A DNA stretch of 64,000 nucleotides. Origin: Hypoxylon rubiginosum (Eukaryota; Ascomycota; Sordariomycetes; Xylariales; Hypoxylaceae). The stretch is from assembly GCA_902806565.1 (NCBI GenBank), contig CADCXA010000006.1, forward strand, positions 1,612,001-1,676,000, given 5' to 3'. Within the stretch, counting starts at the first letter, position 1. Each line of letters starts with the position of its first letter. This document shows, piece by piece, positions 39,005 to 50,644 of this stretch. The notes beneath the pieces were generated by a model. That model had not been told where the DNA came from, searched no databases, and saw nothing but the letters and a program-made list of their open reading frames with translations. Both the position numbers and the translations under genes were made by a program.

Positions 39005-40634
39005 TCAGCCAACAACTCGTCGGTGGCCATTATTATGGTGGCTATTATCATGGTGGCTGACCTTATGCTTGGCATCGGACGTCTTCCGGTAGGCGCCCCT
39101 CAGGTTGTCGGTCCAGTTCTTGTCGACGAGCAGGAAGGCGATGGCGCTGATGGGGACGGCGACGCAGAAGTAGATCCAGATGGTCTGAGACAGCGACGCC
39201 ACGTTCTCCGACATGCTGAAGAAGCTCGACACGAAGCTGAGAGGCGCGAAGATGACCGCCAGGTACGTCAGCCGCCCCAGCGCCTTGTTCTGCTCGACGG
39301 CTCGCCGGCTTTCCTCGATCGCCGTGACCGCCGTGGCTACCGTCGCGATCCGCTCCGTCCGCGACAGTAGGTCGTTAATGTGCCCCGCCACGATCCCGAA
39401 GTCCTTGCGCAGCTGACCGATGCAGTCGGCCGGGACCGTACCGGGATCCTCGTCCGGGAAGAGCTTCTTCCGGGTCTCGGAGACCATGTCTCTGAAAAGC
39501 GGAAGCCGACGACGCCACGTGTGGAGCTTCTGGAGCGAGGTGTTGAAGTTCATGGTATCTTTTCCGTCTTGCTTCACAATTCGGAAGTCCGGCCTCTCGA
39601 TCTCCCACTCGATCTGGCCCAACCGGGCTGTGATGTACCGGCTTAGAGTTAGCCATTCCGCACATATGATCTGTAGGGCCCGGAATGCCATGGCCCTAGG
39701 ATTGGTTTGGATTGCATTGATGTCCTCTTGCGATGTTTGCTTCATCCAGAAGAGCAAGTCCTCGAAAAGAGTAGTTTTGGGCGCCGCAGGATAAGACGTC
39801 GGATCGCTGGGTTTCGGCGAGTTCATAAACGGCCGGTATCCCCTCCAGAGGGGGTACCCTTCCGTTATCGAAGGGTCGACAAGGAGAACGCCTGCAGTTA
39901 TCAGCAACGTGTTACATGCTATATGCCTATTATACGTATGCGTGTCTGAAGGTGTATAGCAACTTACCAATAGCCGGTTGATCATCGGTAGCTTTGCGAA
40001 TCCACAACGATACCTTGCTCCTAACAAGGGCGACAGTTGCTTCCTCCTTGTCGAACCGAGATGTATGCTCGAGGTCAACATCGAGTCGTCGAAGCACGTT
40101 AAATAGTCCGGCCTGCCTTATCGCTTTCTTGTAGCTTTCTTCGTTCTTGAAGTAACGCGGTTGCGTGTATGCTAGGTGAAAATATGGCCGAGATCGGGAT
40201 ACGAAGTCTAGATCAGGGAGCTCAACCCACGGGTCTCGGGTATTATACCACGTGTAGTCATTGATGTGCTCTCGGAAAAAGAGAGGGTCAATATCGAGTT
40301 TGAAACCTAGAAGCTCGATAACGTCTCTCGAAAGGTCTTCAACTACATATAATCGAGTTGCATCCTTGGCCACCGGCGTGTCTAGGTGGCGTTCCAGTTC
40401 ATCCCTGCTCTTGATTCGCTGGTCACTTGGAGCTGGTTTGTTAGGAATAAAATCGAGCACCGCAACATTGGTCCGCCTGGCTCTCTCATATCGAACATTG
40501 CTCAACCTCTCGGGTGATAAAAGCTTCAGAAGTTGCCATTTGTCGGGTGATGTGGTCACCTCCATCCACTGTCTGAGGTGACGAAGATGCGGCCAAGCCG
40601 TCTGCAAGGTTTTGAGGCGCGAGAGATATGGCAT
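39005..40634 (-). CDS. CorA-like Mg2+ transporter-type membrane protein lacking the GMN motif
   Basis: Two exons, 40634-39968 and 39891-39005, with a 76-nt intron (GTAAGT...CTGCAG), giving 517 residues. The long soluble N-terminal part ends in a helical stretch (TERIATVATAVTAIEESRRAVEQNKALGRL). Two closely spaced membrane segments follow: LTYLAVIFAPLSFVSSFFSM and IWIYFCVAVPISAIAFLLV. That layout, with both termini inside, is that of the CorA family. CorA channels carry Gly-Met-Asn at the end of TM1 as the ion-selecting loop; here the same place reads SFFSMSEN. Many fungal CorA-like proteins of this soluble-plus-2TM type diverge there, so Mg2+ transport should not be assumed. The C-terminus is a His/Asn-rich tail (HHDNSHHNNGH). 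The start MPYLSRLKTLQTAWPHLRHL is plausible, but an upstream exon cannot be excluded. Confidence 0.82.
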
Positions 40635-41888
40635 ATTGGCCCTTGAAGTCAGTCAGCCATGAGTCCACCAAACTCATATGCCCTTCGGGGAAACGAACGA
40701 GTTAATGTCCCATTCCTGCTCGTACTGAGAAGGCTGATCTTCATATATATCGCCGTTATGGTACTCTTCATATTTGAAATCCTTGAGCCTTCCGTCTGCG
40801 ATCATTTCGTTAGGGTCCGGGCCATCTTGACCATGGTGGTCGTGGCTCTCATTCTCGCCGGTACAGCCTCTTTCTCGCGTAAAGCTGCTCAATGAGATCG
40901 ACCCCATGGCTTTTTTGAAAACCGAAGCATGCAAACAACACTCTAGCGACGAACCCAAGAGGACCCGAGCGAGCGAACAAGAAGAAATAAAGAAATAAAA
41001 TGCCGCCAAATGAAAAATTCTAACTGGAAAAAAAAATGAGAAGAAACTAGAGGATATGTCGTCGCCAGAGCCTGCTGCTTTTTGTTCTGTCAAGCGGGTC
41101 TCTAATCTGCAAGACCAGCAGCAAACCTGCGCCACACCAGAGACGAGGCTCCCGACGTTACATTACATTTGATGCGCCATCTGCGCTATGATCGAGGCTG
41201 AGTTTTTTTTCTCTTCCTTTTTATTCAGCGGCTGGTATATGTATGCATACTCCAAGGCATATTGACTGGGCTGCTAGGTTGAACAACTCAACTTATATGA
41301 GGCTCATGAAATGACAGGGGATGAAGTGGAATCTGCCCATGTATTTTTTTGAGAGAATTTACCCTCATATATTTTGTACGACGCAACGTACCTCTCATTT
41401 CTAAGACGGCCTGGACGGCTTACCCCTCTTAGCAAGCCATTTGTCGATACTCCATAAAATGTATCTAGATAGGAAGGCACCTTTTCCACATACATATGTA
41501 CCTAGGTATGCATATTACGCCTAGCTTAGCTGGGCGTATTAAGCATGTAGGCGTAAGTCGACGTAGCAGAACATAAGTGCTGCCTCATAAACAACAAACA
41601 AATAAAAATATGGTCGAATTCAATGAATTGGTATACGGCCCCTAATGCCCCTAACGCCAAATGCTGTGACCCTTCGTTTCCCAAGCCGACGGACCTTAAC
41701 ACTTCCGTATCGTGCTAACAACGTCCAAGAGTACCGACGAATCGCAAACGGCAAAGGTCAGAATATATGCGACTTACCCTCCCAATGAGCTCCCCATCAC
41801 CTGCCACGGAATCCGCATTATACCATAGGCAAAGATACCTCATTCTTTGGTTCCATTCTTCGGATTAGGCCCAACCAACAATGCTGGC
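40635..41888. other. Intergenic stretch between the CorA-like gene and ICE2
   Basis: No supportable gene. The part near 40640-41100 is probably the promoter and leader of the CorA-like gene. An exact TACCTAGGTA palindrome lies at 41499-41508. Confidence 0.55.
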
Positions 41889-43273
41889 TTAGTCCGTCTT
41901 CCAGTGGCTAACCAAGCCCCCATCCGTATCATCGTTGCCAAGATATAACTCGACAGCATAGAGTCCCATCGTAGCAGCAACGTTGATCCAGCGCCAAACG
42001 TTGCCTCCTGCATCGCCATGCCGGAGCGTCCAACCCTCCTCGCTGTTACTGGTAGAAAAGTGTTGTAATAAGAGGCTTGTGTAGACGGCGATGAGAATCG
42101 AAGGTGAAAACCAGGAGAGGAAGCCTAGAAGACGGTTTGCTTCGTCCGAGTCATCTAAAGAAGGTTCTTGCATGAGAGCCCTGGCACCGGATTCTCGGAT
42201 CGCCGGAATGATGCGAGTTGCGCAGTAGAACACGATCAGTCGGTAGATTAGTGAAGTCATGACCGAAGGTGCGATAGTCTGAAATGCCGCATAGAGAAAG
42301 CTCAGCGACGAATATACGGCCGATGGTAGCAAGCTGAAAAGGTGCAAGAGGGTCGAATAGCTTGCCATTATGATAGGAGGTAAGGGTGGGAATTCGGGTT
42401 GGCTCGCGGCTTGCTCTGCTGCTGCCTGAGCCTCGGGCGACTGGACATAGTCGGTGAATATCTGGTAGACGCATAGGACTACGTAGGCGAAGAGTAGAGA
42501 CGATTCGACAGGGTTTCCACGACCGGTGCCAATTCCTATGGCACAGAGGAAAACTGCAGAGGTGACCGTTACACCAATGAGTGTCGCATCGACGTTACTG
42601 ATAGAAGGGAACAACGCAACCCGCCATAGGAAATAGACGGCACTGGCAATGATAGAAGCTGATAGGATCAAGAGAATGAGCTACGAAATAAGTTAGTATA
42701 TGGTAATTGTAAAAAGACGCAGATGCAGCATCAAATAATAGGACAACTGACGACCCAGGTATCGCTTCTTCCCCGGTTCACAAGCCATCTAGAGATTTGG
42801 CCTGCAGCCTGGATGACCAATAACGTGCAGAAGCCTTCAGCTAGTTGGAAGACGGGACTCGAGTATCGCAACGTCTTGTCCCAACCACCGAGAGTGACCG
42901 ACTCAATAAGGCCACCGTTTCCGAAAAACCAATCCGACCAAGTAGTATGCTTGTGGGTGCCCAGCCCGCCTATTGTCCTCGACACCCAGTCGGTGCTATT
43001 CGCATCGACGGCGAAGTTGTGTAGAGACCATATTAGAAGGCCGGGGATCAAAACCCACTGGAAGGTCTGGAGGAACTTGGTAAGGGTCCAGCGTATGCGC
43101 GAGTTTTCGGGAGTAGCGAGCTTGGCTGTGCTGTATAGGAAGTAGAAGAGGAACAGCGAAAGGCTGTAAGCCAGCCCGCTATCGCGTCCGCCTACATCGA
43201 AGGAGATGGGTATGGAGAGGATTATGGTCAGCAGGAAGACGGAACTGGAAATAATGCGAAAGAACCACCACAT
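41889..43273 (-). CDS. ice2: ICE2-family endoplasmic reticulum membrane protein
   Basis: Two exons, 43273-42752 and 42680-41889, with a 71-nt intron, giving 437 residues. The donor is GTCAGT rather than the usual GTRAGT. The start MWWFFRIISSSVFLLTIILS, the block PISFDVGGRDSGLAYSLSLF with FLFYFLYSTAKLATP, and GWDKTLRYSSPVFQLAEGFCTLLVIQAAGQ are hallmarks of the ICE2 family. About eight to ten hydrophobic membrane segments are spread over the chain. In yeast Ice2 keeps the cortical ER network intact, helps its inheritance and channels neutral lipids toward membrane growth. The joint reads SDTWV-LILLILSASIIAS in phase 0. The C-terminal end (VEL...SHWKTD) is hydrophilic. Family assignment is firm. 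Confidence 0.92.
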
Positions 43274-44104
43274 GGGCGCGTCGGTGGTGGCTGCTGCCGC
43301 GCCGAGGTAGCGAGGCTTTCAGCCAGGGCTGTGTATTGTGTAGTCTTCGCCTTCGTCTTCGTCTTCGGAGGATGCCGTGGTGGTGATCGAGACCGTGTTC
43401 GTTGGTCGGGATCAAGAATGAAAAGTTGGCCGTATCCGAGCGCGTCACTACGAGATGATCAAATTGGGGGAGATCATGGGAAGACGAGTTTGCGGATGGT
43501 TGGTAGGATGTCGTCGCGTCGGGAAGAGGGGTCTTTGGTGTTCTGGTGTTCTCCCCTAGGTCCTAGGCAGGTTTTCTAACCGTAAGTTTTTTTTTTGGTC
43601 GAAGGTGGCCCTAATGGATGCTAACTAATAAGATAAGAGAGATTATTTCGTAGGCGAACAATTCCACGCTTGACCTGAAGCTGCCAGGTGTCTTATCGCT
43701 TATCTGCACGTGGCCGATTTTCTTATGTTCGCAAACGTGCGGTACCTTAGGTAAATTCGATCCCGTCTTCATGACACTACCTAAGGTTACAATAGAAAGA
43801 AAGAAAACATCAAACAAAGTCTTTGATGTGGACACAAATAAAGGGAATGAAAAAAATGACAAGAGTCAATGTAGAGTTTAACTGTGCTACACGCACATAC
43901 TTCCTAGCCTTAATTATTATCTTCTACACTCTAAATAAGACATGTGCTTTTTGGAAAGGTCGCACGTGTATCTCATCCATGTATGTACATATGCATTTGT
44001 ACATATGAACCATCCACTCCATCACCCACCCATCCAAGCAAATGGCGTAATAAGGCGCATGTTAGGCTGAGTTGGCCGTTGAAATGCCCCACCGTTCGTC
44101 TGGA

Positions 44105-44129
44105 AGCTTAGCTTAGCTTAGCTTAGCTT
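44105..44129. repeat. AGCTT pentanucleotide repeat, five units
   Basis: Five uninterrupted AGCTT units lie in a gene-free stretch. Confidence 0.85.
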
Positions 44130-44325
44130 AATCATTCACCGCCCCTTGTCACTCAGCTCATATGCACATGCAGTTAATTGTCTCCGCCCCACTAGTTGCA
44201 TAATGACCCTATTCACAATTCAGATGTCTAAGTACCTCTGTAAACATCCTATCCTATCCACAAAGATGAAGAGTTACCAAAGGTGTAGGGCGACAATGCG
44301 AGGTAGTACGCAAGCCATCCTTCTT

Positions 44326-44413
44326 TACCTAGGTAATTGCCTACCGCCTATACCCATTTGGACTTGTCCTCGATACAATTCAATAGTCCGGATGTCCCTT
44401 GCTTACCTAGGTA
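44326..44413. repeat. Pair of TACCTAGGTA palindromes
   Basis: Exact copies at 44326-44335 and 44404-44413, 78 bases apart start to start. They belong to a word that recurs through the intergenic DNA of this window. Confidence 0.8.
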
Positions 44414-45782
44414 TCTAGAGTATACCTATCGTCTTGCTGATAAGTTATGACGAAGCCTTATAACATGAAGCAATATCTAAGATTAAACTTGCACTTCTGT
44501 AACTAGTGTATCCAATCTAACATTGGCTTTGACGAAGCTGAAGAACATAGCCCTTGGCAATACATTCGAGCTCTAAACAGTAATATCTTTTCAAGAACTT
44601 TCCGAGAGGCTAGTTTTATATTCTTCTTGTCACGTTATGTGGCATATGAGCGCTGTTACAAGCTCATTCGCTTAAGCGGTGTTCGCTTTTACGACACCTT
44701 TTATTCAAAGGGATTTGAATTGGCGCTATCACCACGAGCTTTCATCCCACCCTTAGTCCAACTCTCGTATACCACAAAGGCTTCACGGGGTAAACCAAAA
44801 AGCGCAGAGACAACAACATTATTAGACAAGGAGCTATGGAGCCTAACAGCAAAGGTTTCCGCATATATGAAGGCACTAAAACCCTTTGCCCTCCAAACCT
44901 ACTCCCCCTATCCAGCCCAACACCGCTAAATCCTCGTCTAAGGGGTCAGGGGTCGAAACGCGAGAACTCTGATAATAGGTAGAAAGCAACGTTACGTTCT
45001 GATTGACGCTATCATAGGTGCTGCCTGTGATGGAATCGTTGATATCGTCGGTTTTACTACTAGCACGGGTGGTTTATGCCTTGTCTAGAGTTTCTGTCGT
45101 TTACTAGCACTGGTCACGATGCGAACCAGTCTCAGACATGCGATAACAACAACACCATTACGCAAGGAGCTCTTAACCTAACTGCTGAGGGCCGGGTGTA
45201 CGTCAGCGTGCTCAAACCCCCATCCATAGGTCCATGGCCAAACGGGCTAGGTCCCTAACATAGAAGTGATGGCGTAAGTCGCCTTAAACTTAGAGTGTAG
45301 GCCAAGTGACCTCTCCCTCTATTGAGACATTCAGGGCATTAGCCAGACCCAGCGAGGTCGATTACATGAGGCCAAAGTTATCATATCAAGAATCATTAGA
45401 GAAGGCGGGAATAGGGGCGAGAACCGATACTTGGCTACGGTCACAAACCAAAGGTCACTTACATGCCGGGACGATGGTCACTAATAGCAGAACCTCTTTA
45501 TGCCTGTCCTAGAGGTAAGATATACGTATAATCAGGAATCATCGACAAGGCCAGTCACATGAAGAACAGCAGGAACTTCGGCATAAGTACAATCTCTTAA
45601 ATTCAGGCCCCTATGTTAAGGTACCTAGGTAGACTAGCTAGATAAATCAAAGACACAAAAGACAAAGACAAATACACGAGAACGCTGCGCCATCCCAAAC
45701 TCCAAGCCGGGGGGTATCTTGAGGGAAATATTTTCCTGCCTGAACTCCGTTATCCACGCAACCACGCCCTTCCATCCCCTCT

Positions 45783-47096
45783 TCACTGCGCCGCGCCGTT
45801 GGCGTGCTGCAGAGAGCAACCCGAGTCTTCCACCGCCGTGACACCCTCGCGCTTCAACGCCCACTCGACGGCCGCCGCGACGTTCGGTGCGGTGTGGTAC
45901 GGCTTGTGAGAGGGCACCGAGTTCGCCTTGTAGACGCCCGTCTCGACCAGTATGCTCTTCCACGCGATGCCGTGGGGCGACTGGTACGAGTTGGCGCCGA
46001 CGATATCGCTCTCGGGGTTGTCACCGACCATGTACACCGTGTCGATGGCGGAAGCGCGTTGCGAGGGCGCGTCCGGGGCCCCGGCGGCGTATTCGCGGAG
46101 CACGCGCTCGCCGTAGCGGTACGTCGCCGCCGTGGGCTTGCCGAGGAGGTTGTATTCGAGCTCGGCGCGGCCGCCCGTCGCCTGCCTCCACACGCCCTTG
46201 AGCGCCTCTCGGAAGGCCCCCTGCGCGAACCGCGGGTGCTCGTGCTCGGTGCTCCACTCGAAGTCCGGGTTGCAGAAGAAGAGCTCCGGCTGCCCGCCCC
46301 GCTGGAACCCGCTGTTCGGCAGCGCGTCGTCGCCGTTCGCCGGGGACCGCGTGCCGATGACGCCGGCGTCCGACAGCAAGAGGTCGGTGGCCACCTGCAG
46401 GTCCAGGCACCAGTCGCGCGGCGACGTCCACACCAGGATGGCCGCGATCTGTGTCGACTCCAGCGGCGTGTCCAGGCTGCTGCTACGGCCGTGCTCCGAG
46501 TGGTGATCCCTGGTCATCTCGGGGAACGGGTGGACGTGCTCGCACGCGGCCATGATGTCCGACGAGGTCACCACGTTCTTGAAGCCGTACGCGTGCGCCA
46601 GGTCGCGGATCTGCTGGCCAAGCCCGCCCAGCACCAGGACCGTCTTCTCGCCGTATTTGGGCACGAGGTCTAGGAAAGGCGTGTGCGACTGGACAAACTG
46701 CTTCGCGCCCAGGGTAAGGTCCAGTCGCTGGCCCAGCTTGGCGACGTGGGCTTCCTCAGTATGGCCGCCGCCATTGGTGAGGAATATAAAGGGAATGCGG
46801 AGACCCTGTAGCAGTTGGATGGTCTCGCGCGCCCCTGGGATCGGCTTCTTGCCCTTCACTATAAGAGCGGCGAGTTAGTAACGAGCTTCGTTGGAGAAGA
46901 TATTGGAGGGTGTAGAACATGTCTCGGGAGAAAAACGAGCCACTGAGTCATTCCTATTGAGCTCGATCGTAGGACACTTGCTTCCGAAACAGCATAAGAG
47001 GGGAGAGAGAGACTGAAGAAACTGAGGATATTGCTTACCAAGAACGCCGTCGATGTCAAACGCAAATGCAACCGTTGAATCTTTGGTTGAGCTCAT
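45783..47096 (-). CDS. HAD-superfamily hydrolase, CECR5-like (subfamily IIA)
   Basis: Two exons, 47096-47039 and 46858-45783, with a 180-nt intron (GTAAGC...TTATAG), giving 377 residues. HAD motif I is FAFDIDGVL with nucleophile D14 and acid/base D16; the intron cuts right after it, so the catalytic aspartates sit alone in the tiny first exon. Motif II is LTNGGG (T47, N48), motif III K260 in LLGKP, and motif IV VGDNPESDIVGAN with D299 and D304. The order and the C2-type cap match fungal homologues of human CECR5/HDHD5 and TIGR01456, presumed phosphatases with unproved substrate, often mitochondrial. A His/Asp/Ser-rich loop (about 134-152) interrupts the cap. The start at 47096 gives a short MSSTKDSTVAFAFDIDG leader with no obvious presequence. 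Confidence 0.9.
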
Positions 47097-48565
47097 GTTT
47101 GCTGTTGATCTTCTACCTTGGCAACGGATTTTCAATGACAGAGTATTTGCCTTGTAGATGTTTCTTAGAGCGTGAGCTGTGTGAGCTATGTGGATGTAGG
47201 AGTAAGATGATTGCAAGATGTGAAGTGGGAGGAAAAGGAATAAGTGAAGGGTGGGTGACCGACTTTATAAACCAAGTCTATGGCCGTAATTGCTGCGTAA
47301 ACGTTGCTGGGTAGGAAGATAGGAAGATAGGGAGGTAGGTAGGTTCTTCCTAGTGAATCAGAAAATGTAGTCAGGACCGTATTTGGTCTGCGTATGTGGA
47401 AGCTGGAAGTCTCTTAATACAAAGGTTGCGTAGAGCGGATCATGTAGGTAGCCGCGAAGCTAATTACCTGTAACCTGTTCAAACCTTCCAAAAAAAAGTA
47501 TTGGTCAAATAGGGAGGTGCAAACGCAATTTATAGGTCACGTAGACTTGCTGAAGTTTGCTCAGTGTTTACTAAGATAATGGTTTCCAACCATATTGTTT
47601 ATATACATTCACTAGATACGTAACCACGAATAAACAACCTTACGTTGAGTTCTGTTTGGCATTGTCCTACTAGTGCATTGTTTTGCAACGCAGAACACTC
47701 TTGGGGTAACCAAAGAAACAAGGTGATATAGTCTGACTTGGAAGTCTATAATATCCTTATCCATGTGACGTGTCGTGTTCTGAATTTTTGTGTAAAGAGT
47801 TCGAGTTTCTCGAAGCCTGTCAACTACTGTTGTGCTACGTTTAGGGCTATTGATTTTTGGGCGCGTGCTTTGATGTTGCGAATTGATAAGCTAGAGGAAG
47901 GTCGAGCAACAAGACAACAGAGTAACAGAACCAGAACTGTAAGCAAACTGCCATTCAATTGACCTTAGTACTATGAAAACTATAGTCACATGTTGAAGAT
48001 ATTTCCTCTTTTTTTTCCTTCAAGTATACGAGTCTAGGTTCTTTATTGCCGGTGCTCGTCTAAAATCACTAGAAAATCATTAGAATCAAGACAGCTATTC
48101 GCTCGAATTTCCTAATCGAGCAACTTTTCTACAAATGCACCAATCAGGAGTTAAGATGATCAAAGTTTGTCTTAGATTACCTAATATACCTACCTACCTG
48201 CATCTAGGTACATATGCTAGGTAGGTAGTAGCCATCTATGTAATCTAAGTAAAGCAGAGACATGGTAAATCTCTAGCAAGTAAATTCATCGTATAATACT
48301 CATGTAAAACGAGGATGATCTAAGGGGTATCCATTGGGAACTTAGGAAATGCGAGGCCGTAATAAACGCTCGTCGGATACTCATATTCGATCAATATTTG
48401 TGCCGTTGACGCCCTGACGCTCACGTCTAACTCCTATCACCCACCAACCCCTTAGCTATCTTCCCCTTCGGTTTTTTTTATTCCTTTTCCCTTTTTTCCT
48501 TTCTCCAAAAATTCATAGGCAGAGGAAAGCTCTGAACGAAAAATCAGAAAAAGAAAAACCAAATG
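47097..48565. other. Intergenic stretch upstream of the HAD gene
   Basis: Promoter of the HAD gene at the left and 3' flank of the ORP1-like gene at the right. No supportable ORF; repeated TAGGTAGG words occur near 47330 and 48190-48230. Confidence 0.55.
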
Positions 48566-50644
48566 TTAAGGTCCAGGAGGACGCTGACCCGACTCCAAGG
48601 GACGGGATGCCAAAGACCACCGAGACGGTGTCTGACCCGGATCATGGCTCCTCTCGTAGGGTCCTGGTGCCGCACTAGTTGACTGTGCCTCAGGGAAACG
48701 CACTGGCTGTTCTGTGCGGTAGGCGCTCGGGGGCATCGGTGAGTAAAAAGAAAAATTGGGATGGTAGCTGTCTATCGCTGACAGCGATCGCTGGTGGGGG
48801 GCAGGCCTATCGTCTCGGATGTCGGGTAGCCGCTGGCGTTTGTCTGCGGGAGGCAGCTCGTCCGTGGACCAGTACGTGGGCTGACTGTCGCGATAATATA
48901 TTGGCCGGTTGTGGTGGTCGAATACCGGCCTGCCGTCACGAGGAGGGAAATGGAGGTCGCTAATAGAAGGAATGTGAGGTTTATCGCGATGGGGAACGTG
49001 CTGGCCTTCGTGATGAATTAAGGAGTGACCGTCCCGATAAGCGGTTGAGTGACCGTCCCGATGAGTGATAGAGTGACCGTCTCGATGGGTGGTAGAGTAG
49101 CCGTCCTGATGAGGAGTCGACTGGCTGTCGCGACGAAGGACGGGATAGCTGTCGTAATGCGGAATCGGCTGACTGATGCGACGAAGCGTGGGCTGTGATT
49201 CCGTTTGAAGAGCAACGCCCACAGACTGCGATCGCCTATGGGATTGGGCATTGACTGTCTTCCTCTTCAACATTGGTCTGGAGGCCGTGTCGTCCGTAGG
49301 GTCCACGGTGATATTCGGTAGGATCTCAATGTCGGGAATTTGAGACGCTTGCACCTCCTCCACATATATCTTGATTTGAGCCACGATAACCTCGATCTCG
49401 GCGGAGCTATACCCGTCACCGCACTTGTCGCGCAACCAATCAGGAACGGCAGTACCGTTCAGAGTGGCTGAATCCGGATGACTATCCTCATCGTCATCTT
49501 CGTTTGCGCTTTGGTAGGGACGCTGCCTACTCGATTTCTCCTGGACGCGGTTCTGCTCTCGTTTCCTCATCGCTAGAGTCCAACTCTGGACGACTCCTCC
49601 CTTTCCAGCCTTCCTGTTCTGATCACTCCAGGTTTGGACACGGCGGACTTGTTTCCCAACCAGCTCGCACTGGATACACGCCCATTCCTGTGCATTGCGA
49701 TAGCGACTGCGTTGGTAGTGCTTCCGGCAAAAGTGAACCCATACATGCATCGGGATGCTTCGCGTGGCCGCCTTATTACGCCCAAATATGTGGGAGATGG
49801 CCTTGCGGAGTTGAGAGCCGGTATCGCAACCGGGGACGAACATACATTGAACCTCATCCTCACTAGACTGTAGAGGCTGGTCGAGGTTCGCCTCAAAGGC
49901 AAGGGCAGCTGGAGACTTCTCCATGCTGTAGCTTGGCAGATATGTTGGAGGATATGCTTCTGAATAAGGCGGTGTTTGGTATGTATTGGCGGAATTGTAT
50001 GTACTAAAACTTGGCGCGGAAAGTGTTCGCTTGTGTACCTTTAAAAAGTCGGGAGGAGTAAGCTGCTCTCGTTGACGCGGATCAGGCTTGATCTCGTGGG
50101 TGCTGAGGAAGCATTAGCAGATTGGTTGAGGCTGGGAGGTTTGTTGTATATTTATATAAATCCTGGCTCTGAATGAGAGAGGGGGGCAAAAAAGAGGTGA
50201 TGAGAGAAGGCGGAGATTTGGCCGGCAACTCAACACAATCATCTGTGGGGCCAAAGGGGAATATGCGCGCTGTATTCCACGGAAGGGATTGAAGGTTGGG
50301 ATGAATAGAATGGGTGATAGGTTGATTTTGGGAAGAATGAGAAAGATTTCGCAAGTCACCGGTTTACACGAGGTCATTGGCTTACGAGGGGAATGGCCAA
50401 CAAATCATTGTGCTAGTTAGAAAAACTGCTGATTGTACTAGGCCAAACTTGCTCGAGCTGCTTGATCGATCATTGATTGAAAGGTATTGATTGAAAGGCA
50501 TTGATTGAAGGAATCGTGGATAAAAAAAGAGGCTAACAAATCAAATATGAGAAATCGTACTTACACGGCATTTTGTTTGGTAAGGGGAATAGAAGGATAA
50601 ACCTTCTCCTCCGGTTCGGTGCGCAAGAGAGATCGGACGTCCAT
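48566..50644 (-). CDS. ORP1-like conserved fungal protein with His-rich octapeptide repeats
   Basis: Two exons, 50644-50565 and 50102-48566, separated by an unusually long 462-nt intron, giving 538 residues. Starting at the internal Met87 (49924) would drop exon 1, but the upstream reading frame joins perfectly (MDVRSLLRTEPEEKVYPSIPLTKQNAV|THEIKPDPRQREQLTPPDF). The conserved core is at about 112-176: CMFVPGCDTGSQLRKAISHI, FGRNKAATRSIPMHVWVHFC and RKHYQRSRYRNAQEWACIQC. Its spaced Cys and His residues could bind zinc; this block matches a fungal family often named ORP1-like, probably nuclear. Then comes an acidic linker, and nine 8-residue units at 328-399 of the form DGHSITHR. The C-terminal third is Pro/Arg/Ser/Tyr-rich and disordered. 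The molecular function is unknown to me, and the family name comes from memory. Confidence 0.75.
48986..49201 (-). repeat. 24-bp coding minisatellite, nine units
   Basis: Nine in-frame 24-base units encode ESQPTLRR, ISQPIPHY, DSYPVLRR, DSQSTPHQ, DGYSTTHR, DGHSITHR, DGHSTAYR, DGHSLIHH and EGQHVPHR. The central units (about 49020-49110) are the most alike, so recent expansion was there. Copy number is likely to vary between strains. Confidence 0.85.

Larger units (their letters stand above)
43274..45782. other. 2.5-kb gene-poor stretch
   Basis: The first hundred or so bases are the ICE2 promoter region. The remainder has short ORFs only; a 100-codon ORF at 44627-44929 has no recognisable feature. 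Three exact TACCTAGGTA palindromes lie at 44326, 44404 and 45622. Around 44775-44890 and 45105-45220 two stretches resemble each other weakly. Confidence 0.5.

Noticed and set aside
44627..44929. 100-codon plus-strand ORF
   Set aside because: No recognisable feature and no conserved-looking block.
45804..46673. 289-codon plus-strand ORF inside the HAD hydrolase gene
   Set aside because: Arg/Val-rich antisense translation of conserved HAD motifs; a shadow frame.
48566..49924. Met at 49924 as the true start of the ORP1-like protein
   Set aside because: The frame stays open upstream and splices in phase to an ATG exon at 50644 with a good donor and acceptor.
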